DNA of 64,000 bases from Mixophyes australis (GCA_036250195.1 JAVHZZ010000006.1:156910224-156974223), one strand, 5' to 3'. Shown: positions 12,181-23,376, counted from the first letter of the stretch. The notes: a model not told the origin generated them from the sequence alone. Translations and numbers: made by a program.

Positions 12181-12547
12181 TCTTTTTCCTTCCTCTTCTT
12201 CTTCCTGGCCACGGCATCCATCAGGGGCAAATGCAGGATTCCGCCCCCCCAGAAAAAAAATATATATATTTTGAGAGAGAGCTGCTGCGCATGCGCAGCA
12301 ACTCCATTTCGGTGCGTTTGAATTCTACAGCAGCCACGGCGCTGTCAAGCAGCATCCGCGGCAGTGCTGTATTATACTACAATACAGCACTGGCACGGAC
12401 GCTTCTTTGACAGCGCCGCGGCTGCTGTATAGTACCGTTGGTTCGTGGAGAACCAGAAACCCCCCCTGCGTGCGCCACTGTCCCTGTGACAGCGCCGCAG
12501 CACCCCTGGGAGCCGCAGCGCACAGTTTGGGAACCTAGGGGCTAAGC

Positions 12548-14309
12548 AATTATTGACCCTCTCAGCCAATTGAGAATACTCCAACCAATAGGATTATATA
12601 GAATATTTTTGTTTGCAGTAAGAATTTTTTTTGTTTCTATTAAAGTGGAGAATGAGAGCATATCAGGGAGTTTTTGCTTGAATAAAAGTTTATGTAACCC
12701 TGTGTGTGTGATTATTTACTTTTTTCTATTTCAGCTATTGTGGAACTGAATTTTCCACAGTGAGCATTGGCAGTCGAGCATGCTGGTGCTTGTGGTTCAA
12801 CAAACTCATGAATGAACTTACAGTTAATGAGTGCCACTGTGTGTTGGCTTATGTAGTGCCACAATAGCTGGTACCCCTGGGTGGCATAGTTGCTACTCTA
12901 GTGGTCCAAGTTTTTTAATTACCTCACCGATCAGGGTGGATGAGTAGAGCCCCAGTGCTATTCTGCATAGGGTTGTTGATCTCTGAAAGCGGGGGCCCGC
13001 TCACTTGTTTGTTGCGGAGGTCCTCCTGTAAAGGCTCCAACCATGCACTGACCAGGCTGGGACTGGTTCCTACTGGTACACCACTGGTCTAGCCTCGTGC
13101 AGGTTAGCACTTTTGTGGTGCACCCCCACACACGTGTTACTCCTCTGCTTAAGTAGAATCTAGCCTGGGCTATCTAGCAGTGGGGCTGATTAAAGATATT
13201 GAGGGGGGGTGCACTTCTTTAAAAATTATTTATTTTTTTGTCACAATGTAAAACTATGGCAGTCATCAACTTTTTCTGGAGACCTTACAAACAGCTTGGC
13301 TTGGGGAAGAAGTTCATTGTGAAGTTGTGTGTATCTTAACAGGCGTGCAACTCAAAAGGGTTTTCATTCATATAATATTCACTGAGTAATAGAACAGCAA
13401 TATGATCTGGTTGCAGTCATTCTTTATGATACTGAGTTTACTAACATGGTGTAAATATGTAATAGCCAATAGCAATCAATCAGTTACTTTCCTTAATCTA
13501 CCTTTTAGTGATCCGATCAAAGCTTAATGCTGGCTTGTTACTGTTGGTTACTGCACAGTTGTACTTTTGTACCATGCTAGTAAATCACCCTCTCTGTATT
13601 ATTCATGGAATTTGGTGCATTCTTTAACCTATTATGCTACCTTAAGACAACACACAGCTCTCTCCTTGCATGTTTTCTGTGGCGATCAAAGGGTAATGAC
13701 TTGGTTGAGTCATGTGACCATTTACCTGCTAGGGACTGTTTGGTGTTGTTGATATTTGCATGTTGATGTCCTATCTGTGCTCTGTGTGTGGGAGCTGCAA
13801 TGGAAGAGGAGCAGGTGTTGGGCTTGTGAGGGACAGGTCTTATTTACATATCACTTTGCATGGGCAGTGAGCATTGAGAGTGATGCTCAGACCTCTCCTG
13901 AGCAAAGAGATTACATGGGCTCTATCCGGCTGCTGGGGGTTACTAGTGAATGGCTGTAAGTTACAATATGAGTGTTACACACATATCAAGACAGCACTTC
14001 ACAGCAGGTAAGATTTTCTTGTCTGCCTGCCCGTTTCATGCTCACATTAAATCTCACAGCTCCAGTTGACTCTTGACCTTTTTCATTCAATGCCTAAACA
14101 TATGTCCATCACAGCTAGTTTTGAATACACTTTTTAGTTTAGTCTGTTCTTTGCCTTTAGGGTCAGTCAGTATGTAAAGATAGGCCCTATTTAATATTAG
14201 CTTATTGTATAGTATTGTTTGTCATGTATTTATGATGGATGCAGTTTTCTATGTTTTTGTTATTTATGGGTGGGATCATTGTTTATTGCCTCTTTCTTTA
14301 TTTTGCTTG
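12548..14309. other. Non-coding DNA with weak repeat traces
   Basis: About 12730-13120 contains GC-richer pieces (for example CAGCTATTGTGGAAC and its rough inverse CCACAATAGCTG) that look like a worn dispersed repeat. I cannot name it. The rest is AT-rich and featureless; short open frames near 13.6-13.9 kb show no domain. Confidence 0.4.
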
Positions 14310-14790
14310 GCTGATGCAGTTCTCAGTATCTGTTCTTATTCTGTGTGTGTGGAAAACTACATAGTATGACCTCTTGCTTAGCTTTGTATTTGTGAGGCAG
14401 ATCTAAATATCCATTCTTCTTTTGTACACATGGACACCTGCACATTACCGTAACTCTTGTTCTGGATGCAGGTCTCAGTATTTGTTCATACATTATCATG
14501 AATCTTGTTCTGGATGCAACACTCAGTATCTGTTCATCTTTTGTATGTACTGGCTCCTGCACACTGCTATGCTTTTTTGGTTTTGCAGTTCTTAGTATAT
14601 GTTCACTATTTTGTATTTATTGACCACTATATAGTACCAGTTCTCTTATTCTGCCTTGTTAATACAAATGTATGTATTATAATTCCTAGTATCTGTTATG
14701 CTAAATATTTTACTATCCTTTGTTCTGATAGTTGACACTGTTCTCAAAGTCTGTTCTTACATGTGTTTACTGGTATCTGCAGGTGAGGTG
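14310..14790. repeat. Degenerate tandem repeat, unit about 80-100 bp
   Basis: The phrases CTCAGTATCTGTTC, TTTTGTA and CCTGCACA recur at 14322, 14409, 14474, 14520, 14588 and 14738 with strong divergence. This is an old array; exact unit length varies. Confidence 0.55.
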
Positions 14791-17089
14791 AGGAGTTCTG
14801 TATCTTGTTAAAGTTAGTGCCTATCTTTAGAGACCACAGTTCCTGTGAAAAAGTAGCTATTACTCATTACTCTGGTGTAAGCGGGCCCCACACATGTCTT
14901 TCCTTTAACCCTGAGAGAATACCAGGATGATAGGAACTGTGTTCACTTGTGGTGGCCAAACAGCACAATATCCAGCTGTTCAGGCCAAGCGACTGGATTA
15001 CTTCCGGCATGACTTGGTTTTGTTAGTGCGGTCAGAAAATGACAACAATAGCACTGTTATTTTCTGACCAACAATCCTATAATAATCCATCCAATTAGAA
15101 TCCTATTGTCCTATTATTATCAGGCATCACAGTCATTTTCTAGCCATTCACACTACAATATCAGGCCGGTTGCCCTATACCAGCTGGGATATGTGTGTGT
15201 GACCAGTATAATTGTTAGTAAGGTATGATTTATCGAAAGGAAGCATTTAAAATATAACAGAAATGCATGCGGATCATATTATGTTACAGCTGTAAAAAGT
15301 TATGTCTATCTGCACCTTTCTGGATATTATATTAAAATGTGTAAACTGTGTAACTTGCAAGAGATTCACGTTGCGTAGTTCATACCCCTTTGTGTTGCAC
15401 CTGATTTGACAGGGATGATCTTGTTGTCCCCATTCATAAATCTGGGAGCAGCTGTTGACCCTGTTTTGCAGACAGTTGTCAGGAGTGGTGACAGTGGGGC
15501 CCAGTTATGACTATAATGCCTGTGGCCAAGAGATAAGCAGGATGTAGCCTTTAGAGGTCCATTGGTTACACCAGCAGGGGAGGGGACATCACACATACAG
15601 CTAGACGCTAGTTCACATGGCCGAAGCTTCAGTATCAGGGCAAAGATCTCTTTATTTCCTCCTCAGATAAAGGTCTGTGTTAGCTGCAATCAGTCTCATC
15701 TCTCTATCAACCACTCTTCATTGAAGCCTCTCCGGGGTTTCCTGCTATGTGAAGCTAGCTATTTCAGATAAGGCAGCAGTTATGTTATGAAAGCATCACT
15801 GTATACCACCGCCAACCTGCACCTGCTGCCTGACACACACAAAGACGGGCCTCCGCTAAGGATACAAACATCTCCCTTGGCTGCAAGGAAGGAAGTTTTG
15901 GCCTCCGGACAGTTCTGACAACATTATGCATAATTTAGACTTGAATAGACCCCCTTTTTTTCTCCTAGACTCCTCCATTCAAATGCCTCCTTTAATTTAC
16001 TCATTTTTTTTCTGAGGTGTCTGTGTCTAATAAGAAAATCTTTATACATCGGCTTCTTTTCTGTGTGGCGAGAGAGCAGCGGATACATTACTTTACACAG
16101 GGTGCTTCCTTAACTCCTGGGTACAGGCTTTTAACTAGTTTAAAGAAGTTTTTCTTTCCTCTTTCAAAGTGACTTTCTATAGTGGCTGGGGTTTCTAATT
16201 TGTTTCTTCTCCATTTTTACACTGTAGTTTGTTTGTTAGGCATTGTTCTTGATATACTGAAAGTGATTCACAGTAGATCTATTCATGGACATTTTAACAT
16301 AGAATTTGACTGTGGATATGAGCCAGTTTAACTTACTTTTTTCTGTTTGCTGTGAAACTTTAGCTCCTATTATTTTCCATATGCCCCAAGTTCTCAATAT
16401 TGTTAATAGTGTTATTATTTTTATTATTAAACTTTATTGACATAGTTCCAACGTTTGCTAATTCTGACACACAGATGACAATTTTTTATTCTATACAATC
16501 ATGGAACACGTGAATCATACAATTATAGTTTTTGTTTCTGCAGGTCAATGATTGTTAAAGAGTGATAAAGATAACATTTCCATGCGTGTTGTCAAATTTC
16601 AGCGGATCTGAACTAACCAATCGGTGAAATTCGCAAATATTTTGTTGTTTTAGGTATATTACAATTGGAAACAGTACCGATCATTCCCACATATTGTTTC
16701 TCAGGCAAATAGCACAATAGCTGTGCGAGTTGTCAGAATATCACCTCTGTTGGAAAGTTATATAACTAAGCACAGAAAAACCTGCTAAAATTCAGCTTTT
16801 TATATACCTTGGAAGTCTTAAGTGGCTAATATATAATACTTACATAATTCTACATAATTTAATTTGTAAATATATATCAATACAGTTTTTAAATATCTTT
16901 AAAAAGTGCAACATGGAAAGCAGGAAGGGAGGCAAAAAACGCCTGCTGTAGTGAACAATGATGCTGATAGCCAGTATGGGCGTAAATAAACTTTTGTGGG
17001 CCCCATAGCAAGAATTTTATAATGGTCCCCATGTACCATCCTTTGAGCTGTAGACCCCATAGCAGCTGAATCCCCTACACTTATGGTAG
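14791..17089. other. Unique non-coding DNA
   Basis: No gene was recognised. The stretch 15880-16230 is complex and contains AT-rich homeodomain/POU-like words such as ATGCATAAT; it may be a conserved non-coding element. About 16400-16470 there is an ATT-rich piece like a LINE tail. About 16970-17060 a short fragment reads as a worn dispersed repeat. Confidence 0.4.
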
Positions 17090-17437
17090 TTCGAAACTCC
17101 CCACATCACCCCTCACAGAACTCTGCACATCTTCCTTCACAGAACTCTGAACATCTCTGATCAAAGAACTCTGCACATCTCCTCTTATCTTACAGATCAC
17201 TGCACATCTCCCCTTACAGAAATGTGCACATCTCCCCTGACAAACTTCTGCACATCTCCCCTCACAGTCCTCTGCACATCTCCCCTCACACCTCTTTCCA
17301 CCTCCTCTCACACCTATGCACATCTCACCTCATCCCCTCACAGAACTCTGCACATCTCCCCTCACAGAACTCTGCACATCTCCCCTCACAGAACTCTGCA
17401 CAGCTCCCCTCGCAAAACTCTGCACATCTCCCCTCGC
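17090..17437. repeat. 24-bp minisatellite, first block
   Basis: The unit CTCACAGAACTCTGCACATC plus TCCC is repeated head to tail. Since 24 is a multiple of three, a frame stays open with an eight-residue repeat of the HISPHRTL type. This is a by-product of the period, not evidence for a gene. Confidence 0.88.
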
Positions 17438-17733
17438 CAGGGGCGGACCCAGACATTTGTCCTACCCCGGGCGATTTTAGAGGGGAGGCGATTTAGGCCC
17501 CGCCCCCTTTCTGTGTTCTAAGGCTGCCGGTGGCTGCACAGTATGTGCAGGTCCGTTCAGCAGTGAAAGTGTGCTGTCCCGCTGCTCTGATTGTGTTTAA
17601 AACACAATCAGAGCAGCCGGGCAGCACACTGTCACTGCTGAACGGACCTGCACAGTGTACAGCTGTCGGCAGCAAGCCCCTGGTAGGGGGGGGCAATCGC
17701 CCCGATCGCCCCCCCCCCCTGGATCCGCCACTG
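17438..17733. mobile_element. hAT MITE with central palindrome, inserted in the minisatellite
   Basis: The ends are CAGGGGCGGACCCAG and CTGGATCCGCCACTG, an imperfect inverted pair. The 8-bp flanking duplication CCCCTCGC (17430-17437 and 17734-17741) is part of the minisatellite unit itself. The core is a foldback of about 60-bp arms (roughly 17538-17598 and 17599-17661) meeting at GTTTAAAAC. No coding capacity. Confidence 0.85.
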
Positions 17734-17741
17734 CCCCTCGC

Positions 17742-18300
17742 AGAACTCTGCACATTTCCCATCGCAGAACTCTGCACATCTCCCCTCACACCTCTGCACA
17801 TCTCACCTCATCCCTTCACAGAACTCTGCACATCTCTCCACAGACCTCTACACATCTCCCCTCACAGAACTCTGCACATCTCCCCTCGCAGAACTCTGCA
17901 CAACTCCCCTCGCAGAACTCTGCACATCTCTCCTTGCAGAAATCTCACCTCACACCTCTGCTCATCTCCCTGCACACCTCTGTACATCTCCCCTCACAGA
18001 ACTCTGCACATCTCCCCTCCCAGATTTCTGCACATCTCCCCTCACACCTCTGCACATGTCCCCGCACACCTCTGCACATCTCCCCTCACAGAACTCTGCA
18101 CATCTCCCCTTCTAGAAGTCTGCACATCTCCTGTCACAGATCTCTGCACATCTCCCCTCACAGAACTCTGCATATTTCCCCTCACACCTCTGCACATCTC
18201 TTCTCAAAGAACTCTGCACATTTCCCCTCCCACCTCTGCACATCTCTTCTCAAAGAACTCTGCACATTTCCCCTCACACCTCTGCACATCTCCTCAAATA
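17742..18300. repeat. 24-bp minisatellite, second block
   Basis: Continuation of the array at 17090-17437 with the same unit and orientation, and with more shortened units (CACCTCTGCACATCTCCC). The interruption is fully explained by the hAT MITE at 17438-17733. Long open frames across this block are repeat artefacts. Confidence 0.88.
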
Positions 18301-19677
18301 AATTATTAATTTTCACAAAACCTGTTTATATTCTATAAATATAATTAGCTAGATCTGTCCATATGCCCCCATGGGGCCTTTTAAACTGATCTGTCACCAA
18401 TATGTCCCTTTGAAGCGGACAATGCTCAATGAATTATTGAACCCACGGTACCCTCTCTTCCTTCAGATTATCAATGGTTATCGAGCACTCTAGGTGGTAT
18501 AGATGTAACGCAAGCCCCCTTACCTGCTTCTATTACTATTACTAACTGAGACAACTCTTCTCTTCTGCAGTAGCTTTTTGGCAGTCGGACGGGCTCATCT
18601 ACACTGGAGTGCCGCAACATCATTAGTTGATGTCCACGACACCTAAAGGTGCAGGGAGCCAGGCGCCACTCAACGTTGTGCCCCATGTGCCTAGGGTGGC
18701 TGGCCCTCGGGCAGCAGAGCCCACTGGAGATTTCCCTGATACTCCAGTTGGCCAGTCCGACTCTGGGTATGTCCGAATCCCCCCATCCTCAACTGAATAT
18801 AACATTTTTAAACTTAAAAATATATATTGAATTACAAAGTGAAAAGTACTTGACACCCTTATATTCCTGCTCCCTCTTATCCTCCAGGTCATGATATATG
18901 TAATCTTTCCACAAATCCAGGCCAGATTAACATCCTGAGATGAGGTAAAAATAGGCCTCTGTCCCATTTCAGAACTAAAAAACAACAATCAAATTGCCAG
19001 TTACTTCCCTGTCAGTCCTGGACAAAATGAATCACACATTCATTAGCTCATGCTTGTGTACTATTAACAAGAATGCAGAAGTCCTGTACTTGAAGCGAGG
19101 GAGTATAATACTTAATATTATTGTTGCTTATTCACTTATAAATGATCTTGCATGCCATACAAAGGGCAAGTTACATTTTATGTTTTTTTCCTGAATACTT
19201 CATGAGCACCTTTGTGCTTTCATTTGGCAACAATTCCTGCAGATCCTGAAGATAAGATGCTGAACCACTTGATCTAATAACTCTGGGAGAGTATTGTGTG
19301 AATACAAGTCATCGGAAGTGGAGTAATACCTTATTTTGGGTCAAATGTTTGGGTCTATAAACTTATTCCACGCTGGTGTTACAAAAAGATTAGGAAATTA
19401 AGGAAGTGTCAGTTCAGGGGAGTTCAGGTAATCATAAAGTTAGTATGGTATATACACAAGTGCTACTAGGCAAACTCTCTGGGATATATAACTTTGCAGT
19501 ACGAAGGCTTTTTTTTCTGTTACGGAAATTAGCTGAACAATAAGATATTCATGTCATATAAGTGCTGCAGTATTGGCTGACTTCTTGGTTCTGCACTTAC
19601 ATTATGCATACATCTGTTTTCCAATGAGCTTGTTTCCTGCTCACAATTTCTCAGTGCACTGCAAGGCTAAAAAATGT
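18301..19677. other. Non-coding DNA with a possible MITE fragment
   Basis: About 18648-18765 is GC-rich and, read on the minus strand, starts CAGAGTCGGACTGGCC, resembling hAT-like MITE ends common in frogs. I could not find a matching flanking duplication. The remainder is AT-rich without recognisable features. Confidence 0.4.
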
Positions 19678-19685
19678 ATTAAAGT

Positions 19686-20325
19686 TAGAGATGAGCGCAC
19701 TCGGATTTTGTGAATCCGAGCCCACCCGAACCTTTCCGATCCGAGTCGGATCCGAGACAGATCCGGGTATTGGCGCCAAATGAAAACTTGAAACCGAGGC
19801 TGTGAGTCATAATCCCGCTGTCGGATCTCGCGATACTCGGATCCTATAAATTCCCCGCTAGTCGCCGCCATCTTCACTCGGGCATTGATCAGGGTAGAGG
19901 GAAGGTGTGTTAGGTGGTCCTCTGTCCTGGTAGATCTCGTGCTGTGCTGTTTAGTTCTGTGCTGTGCTGTTTAGTTCTGTGCTGTGCTGTGCTGTGCTGT
20001 GTTCTGCAGTATCCGTCCAGTGGTGCTGTGTGCTGTGCTCTGTCAATTTTGAGTTCAGTGGTGCTGCTGGGTCCTGTGCTGTGTCCTGTTCAGTCCAGTG
20101 GTGCTGTGTCCTGTGCTCTGTGCTTCTAAGGGCATAGTTATTTCCCCATTATTCCCAAGTGTTTAAAATTTTTTAAAAAAAGTATAAAAAAAAATACAAA
20201 AAAATAATTTAAAAAAAATTTAATTACAACAAAATTTGCAAAACCAATCCTGCAGTATAAGTCCATTGGTACTGTCTGCAATATTACCAGGTTCACACAT
20301 TCTGCAGTATCTTGAGCTACATATA
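19686..20325 (+). promoter_or_regulatory. 5' terminal and leader region of hAT-A copy 1
   Basis: The first 120 bp hold repeated TCCGA/GATCCGAG words, including the hairpin CTCGGATT...AATCCGAG. Such subterminal repeats are where hAT transposases usually bind; that role is inferred here. From about 19935 to 20125 a short GTGCTGTGCTGT / AGTCCAGTGGTGCTG minisatellite fills the leader. An A/T-rich run at 20165-20225 precedes the first ORF. A promoter must lie in this region but no TATA box is convincing. Confidence 0.55.
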
Positions 20326-20685
20326 ATGGAGACCAAAAATGTGGAGGATAAAGTAGGGAAAGATCCAGACCCACTTCCTCCCAATGCTGAAGCTGCTGCC
20401 ACTAGTCATGACATAGACGATGAAATGCCATCAACGTCGTCTTCCAAGCCCGATGCCCAATCTCCTAGTACAGGGCATGTAAAATCCAAAAAGCCCAAGT
20501 TCTCAAAAAAAAGCAAAAAGAGAAACTTAAAATCATCTGAGGAGAAACGTAAAGTTGGCAATATGCCATTTACGACACGTAGTGGCAAGGAACGGCTTAG
20601 GCACTGGCCCGTGTTCATGACTAGTGGTCCATCTTCACCCAAGGATCTTAGCCCTCCTCCTCTTCCCCCCCCTACAAAAAATTGA
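20326..20685 (+). CDS. hAT-A upstream ORF (N-terminal part of the transposase, or a separate small protein)
   Basis: From the ATG at 20326 the frame runs 119 codons to a TGA at 20683-20685. I chose this ATG because it aligns with ATGs at the same place in copies 2 (58948) and 3 (30706); all three begin ME-x-x-N-x-EDKVGKD. The product is Ser/Lys-rich, with a basic stretch (KKPKFSKKSKKRNLK) that could serve in nuclear localisation or DNA binding, then FTTRSGKERL and a proline tail. The frame is conserved among diverged copies, so it was translated. It ends exactly where the transposase frame opens at -1, next to A AAA AAT. Either ribosomes shift there to make a fusion of about 998 residues, or an intron joins the two frames, or the two proteins are separate. 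Confidence 0.7.
   Translation: METKNVEDKVGKDPDPLPPNAEAAATSHDIDDEMPSTSSSKPDAQSPSTGHVKSKKPKFSKKSKKRNLKSSEEKRKVGNMPFTTRSGKERLRHWPVFMTSGPSSPKDLSPPPLPPPTKN
20676..20682 (+). promoter_or_regulatory. Candidate -1 ribosomal frameshift heptamer A AAA AAT
   Basis: In the frame of the upstream ORF the bases read A|AAA|AAT followed at once by TGA. This fits the eukaryotic X XXY YYZ rule. A one-base backward slip continues directly into the transposase frame at TTG (20682). Copy 3 keeps the same heptamer (31041-31047); copy 2 has A GAA AAT (59298-59304). I could not identify a stimulatory pseudoknot by eye. Confidence 0.5.
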
Positions 20686-23321
20686 AGAGAGTTATGCTGT
20701 CAGCAACAAAACAGCAAACAACTCTGCCTTCTAAAGAGAAATTATCACAAATCCCCAAGGCGAGTCCAAGGGTGTCGGTGGTTGTCAAGCCTGACCTTCC
20801 CATCACTGTACGGGAAGAGGTGGCTCGGGAGGAGGCTATTGATGATGTAGCTGGCGCTGTGGAGGAACTTGATGATGAGGATGGTGATGTGGTTATTGTA
20901 AATGAGGCACCAGGGGGGGAAACAGCTGATGTCCATGGGATGAAAAAGCCCATCGTCATGCCTGGTCAGAAGACCAAAAAATGCACCTCTTCGGTCTGGA
21001 GTTATTTTTATCAAAATACGGACAACCAATGTATGGCCATATGTAGCTTATGTAAAGCTCAAATAAGCAGGGTTAAGGATCTTGCCCACCTAGGGACATC
21101 CTCCCTTATACGTCACCTGAATAACCTTCATAGTTCAGTGGTCAGTTCAGGAACTGGGGCTAGGACCGTCATCGGTACAGGGACACCTAAATCCTGTGGT
21201 CCAGTTGGATACACACCAGCAACACCCTCCTCGTCAACTTCCTCCACGATCTCCATCAGATTGAGTCCTGCAGCCCAAGTCAGCAGCCAGACTGAGTCCT
21301 CTCCAATACGGGATTCATCCGAGGAATCCTGCAGCGGTACGCCTACTACTGCCACTGCTGCTGTTGCTGCTGTTAGTCGGTCATCTTCCCAGAGGGGAAG
21401 TCGTAAGACCGCTAAGTCTTTCACAAAACAATTGACCGTCCAACAGTCGTTTGCCATGACCACAAAATACGATAGTAGTCACCCTATTGCAAAGCGTATA
21501 ACTGCGGCTGTACCTGCAATGTTGGTGTTAGATGTGCGCCCGGTGTCCGCCATCAGTGGAGTGGGATTTAGAGGGTTGATGGAGGTATTGTGTCCCCGGT
21601 ACCAAATCCCGTCGAGATTCCACTTCACTAGGCAGGCGATACCAAAAATGTACAGAGAAGTACGATCAAGTGTCCTCAGTGCTCTGAAAAATGCGGTTGT
21701 ACCCACTTTCCACTTAACCACGGACATGTGGACAAGTGGTTCTGGGCAAACGAAGGACTATATGACTGTGACAGCCCACTGGGTAGATGCATCGCCTTCC
21801 GCAGCAACAGCAACAGCTGCATCAGTAGCAGCATCTACAAAATGGCTGCTCGTGCAAAGGCAGGCAACATTGTGTATTAAAGGCTTTAATAAGAGGCACA
21901 ACGCTGACAACATATTAGAGAAACTGAGGGAAATTATCTCTCAGTGGCTTACCCCACTTAGACTCTCATGGGGATTTGTGGTGTCGGACAATGCCAGTAA
22001 CATTGTGCGGGCATTAAATATGGGCAATTTCCAGCACGTCCCATGTTTTGCACACACCATTAATTTGGTGGTGCAGTATTACTTCAAGAGTGACAGGGGT
22101 GTGCAGGAGATGCTTGCGGTGGCGCGCAAAATTGCTGGACACTTTCGGCATTCAGCCAGTGCCTACCGCAGACTAGAGGCACATCAAAAAAGCATGAACC
22201 TGCCCTGCCATCACCTCAAACAAGAGGTTGTGACACGCTGGAACTCCACCCTCTATATGCTGCAGAGGATGGAGGAGCAGCAAAAGGCCATTCAGGCCTA
22301 CACAGCCACCTACGACATAGGCAAAGGAGTGGGGATGCGCCTGAGTCAAGCGCAGTGGAGACTGATTTCCGTGTTGTGCAAGGTTCTCCAGCCGTTTGAA
22401 CTTGCCACACGAGAAGTCAGTTCCGACACTGCCAGCTTGAGTCAGGTCATTCCCCTGATCAGGCTGTTGCAGAAGCAGCTGGAGAAAGTGAGGGAGGAGC
22501 TGGTAAAGCATTGTGATCCAACAAAGCATGTAGCTCTTGTGGATGAAGCCCTTCGTACGCTTTGCCAGGATCCGAGGGTGGTCACTCTTTTAAAGTCAGA
22601 GGAATACATTCTGGCCACCGTGCTCGATCCTCGGTTTAAAGCGTATGTTGTGTCTCTTTTTCCGGCGGACACAAGTCTACAGCGATGCAAAGACCTTCTG
22701 GTCAGGAGATTGTCCTCTGAAGAGGACCGTGACATGCCACCAGCTCCACCCTCATTTGCTTCCACATTTATGGCTGCGAGGAAAAAGCTCAGTTTTCCTA
22801 AAAGAGGCGCTGGCGGGGATGCTGATAACATCTGGTCCGGACTGAAGGACCTGCCAACCATTGCAGTAATGTCTACTGTCGCTGCATTGGATGCTGTCAC
22901 AATTGAAAAAATGGTGGAGGATTATTTTGCTGACACCATCCAAATAGACATGTCAGACAGTCCATATTGTTACTGGCAGGAAAAAAAGGCAGTTTGGAAG
23001 CCCCTGTACAAACTGGCTCTATTTTACCTGAGTTGTCCCCCCTCCAGTGTGTACTCGGAAAGAGTTTTTAGTGCAGCGGGGAACCTGGTCAGTGAGCAGC
23101 GAAGGAGGTTGCTTCCTCACAACGTTGAAAAAATGATGTTTATAAAAATGAATAATCAATTCCTCAATGAAGTACAGCACTGCCTTCCAGATAGTACAGA
23201 GGTACCTGTGGTTGTGGAGTCCAGCGGGGACGAATTGATAATGTGTGAGGAGGAGGAAGTACACACTGTAGGGGGAGAGGAATCAGAGGTTGAGGATGAG
23301 GACGACATCTTTCCTCAGTAG
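20682..23321 (+). CDS. hAT transposase, ZBED-like, open frame
   Basis: This frame encodes a cut-and-paste transposase of the hAT superfamily, related to the Ac-like group from which vertebrate ZBED genes derive. Counted from 20682 it is 879 residues; the first ATG in frame is at 20694, but the natural start is probably upstream through frameshifting. A BED zinc finger lies at about 103-150 (W106, C121, C124, H145, H150). The catalytic core shows LTTDMW (D348), VVSDNASN (D436), CFAHTINL and TRWNS (R519-W520). The C-terminal hAT dimerisation region includes SSVYSERVFSAAG (E793, likely the catalytic glutamate) and RRRLLPHNVEKMMF. The tail (850-876) is acidic. No internal stop or frameshift is seen. 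Compared with copies 2 and 3 it lacks about 35 residues between REEVA and the acidic stretch before the BED finger, an in-frame deletion. Confidence 0.93.
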   Translation: MKRVMLSATKQQTTLPSKEKLSQIPKASPRVSVVVKPDLPITVREEVAREEAIDDVAGAVEELDDEDGDVVIVNEAPGGETADVHGMKKPIVMPGQKTKKCTSSVWSYFYQNTDNQCMAICSLCKAQISRVKDLAHLGTSSLIRHLNNLHSSVVSSGTGARTVIGTGTPKSCGPVGYTPATPSSSTSSTISIRLSPAAQVSSQTESSPIRDSSEESCSGTPTTATAAVAAVSRSSSQRGSRKTAKSFTKQLTVQQSFAMTTKYDSSHPIAKRITAAVPAMLVLDVRPVSAISGVGFRGLMEVLCPRYQIPSRFHFTRQAIPKMYREVRSSVLSALKNAVVPTFHLTTDMWTSGSGQTKDYMTVTAHWVDASPSAATATAASVAASTKWLLVQRQATLCIKGFNKRHNADNILEKLREIISQWLTPLRLSWGFVVSDNASNIVRALNMGNFQHVPCFAHTINLVVQYYFKSDRGVQEMLAVARKIAGHFRHSASAYRRLEAHQKSMNLPCHHLKQEVVTRWNSTLYMLQRMEEQQKAIQAYTATYDIGKGVGMRLSQAQWRLISVLCKVLQPFELATREVSSDTASLSQVIPLIRLLQKQLEKVREELVKHCDPTKHVALVDEALRTLCQDPRVVTLLKSEEYILATVLDPRFKAYVVSLFPADTSLQRCKDLLVRRLSSEEDRDMPPAPPSFASTFMAARKKLSFPKRGAGGDADNIWSGLKDLPTIAVMSTVAALDAVTIEKMVEDYFADTIQIDMSDSPYCYWQEKKAVWKPLYKLALFYLSCPPSSVYSERVFSAAGNLVSEQRRRLLPHNVEKMMFIKMNNQFLNEVQHCLPDSTEVPVVVESSGDELIMCEEEEVHTVGGEESEVEDEDDIFPQ

Positions 23322-23376
23322 AGTATGTTTAGTTTGCACAGGGAGAGATGAATTGTTATTTTGGTGTGGGGGCCCA

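Larger units (their letters stand above)
11403..12539. mobile_element. Non-autonomous hAT element (CAGTGGTTCCCAAACT ends)
   Basis: The left end is CAGTGGTTCCCAAACTTTTG and the reverse-complemented right end is CCTAGGTTCCCAAACTGTGC, so 14-16 bp terminal repeats are shared. The 8-bp target duplication GGCTAAGC is perfect (11395-11402 and 12540-12547). There is no transposase; the interior holds two minisatellites and a long palindrome. The interior open frames follow those tandem repeats and are not genes. Confidence 0.88.

Noticed and set aside
17530..18338. Frames of more than 220 codons in the 24-bp array
   Set aside because: Repeat artefact; the frame also passes through the inserted MITE without any domain.
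18648..18765. Complete hAT MITE
   Set aside because: One end resembles a hAT terminus but no 8-bp duplication matches, so only a fragment can be claimed.
22173..22900. Antisense frames opposite the hAT transposase
   Set aside because: Shadows of the coding strand; no independent motif.
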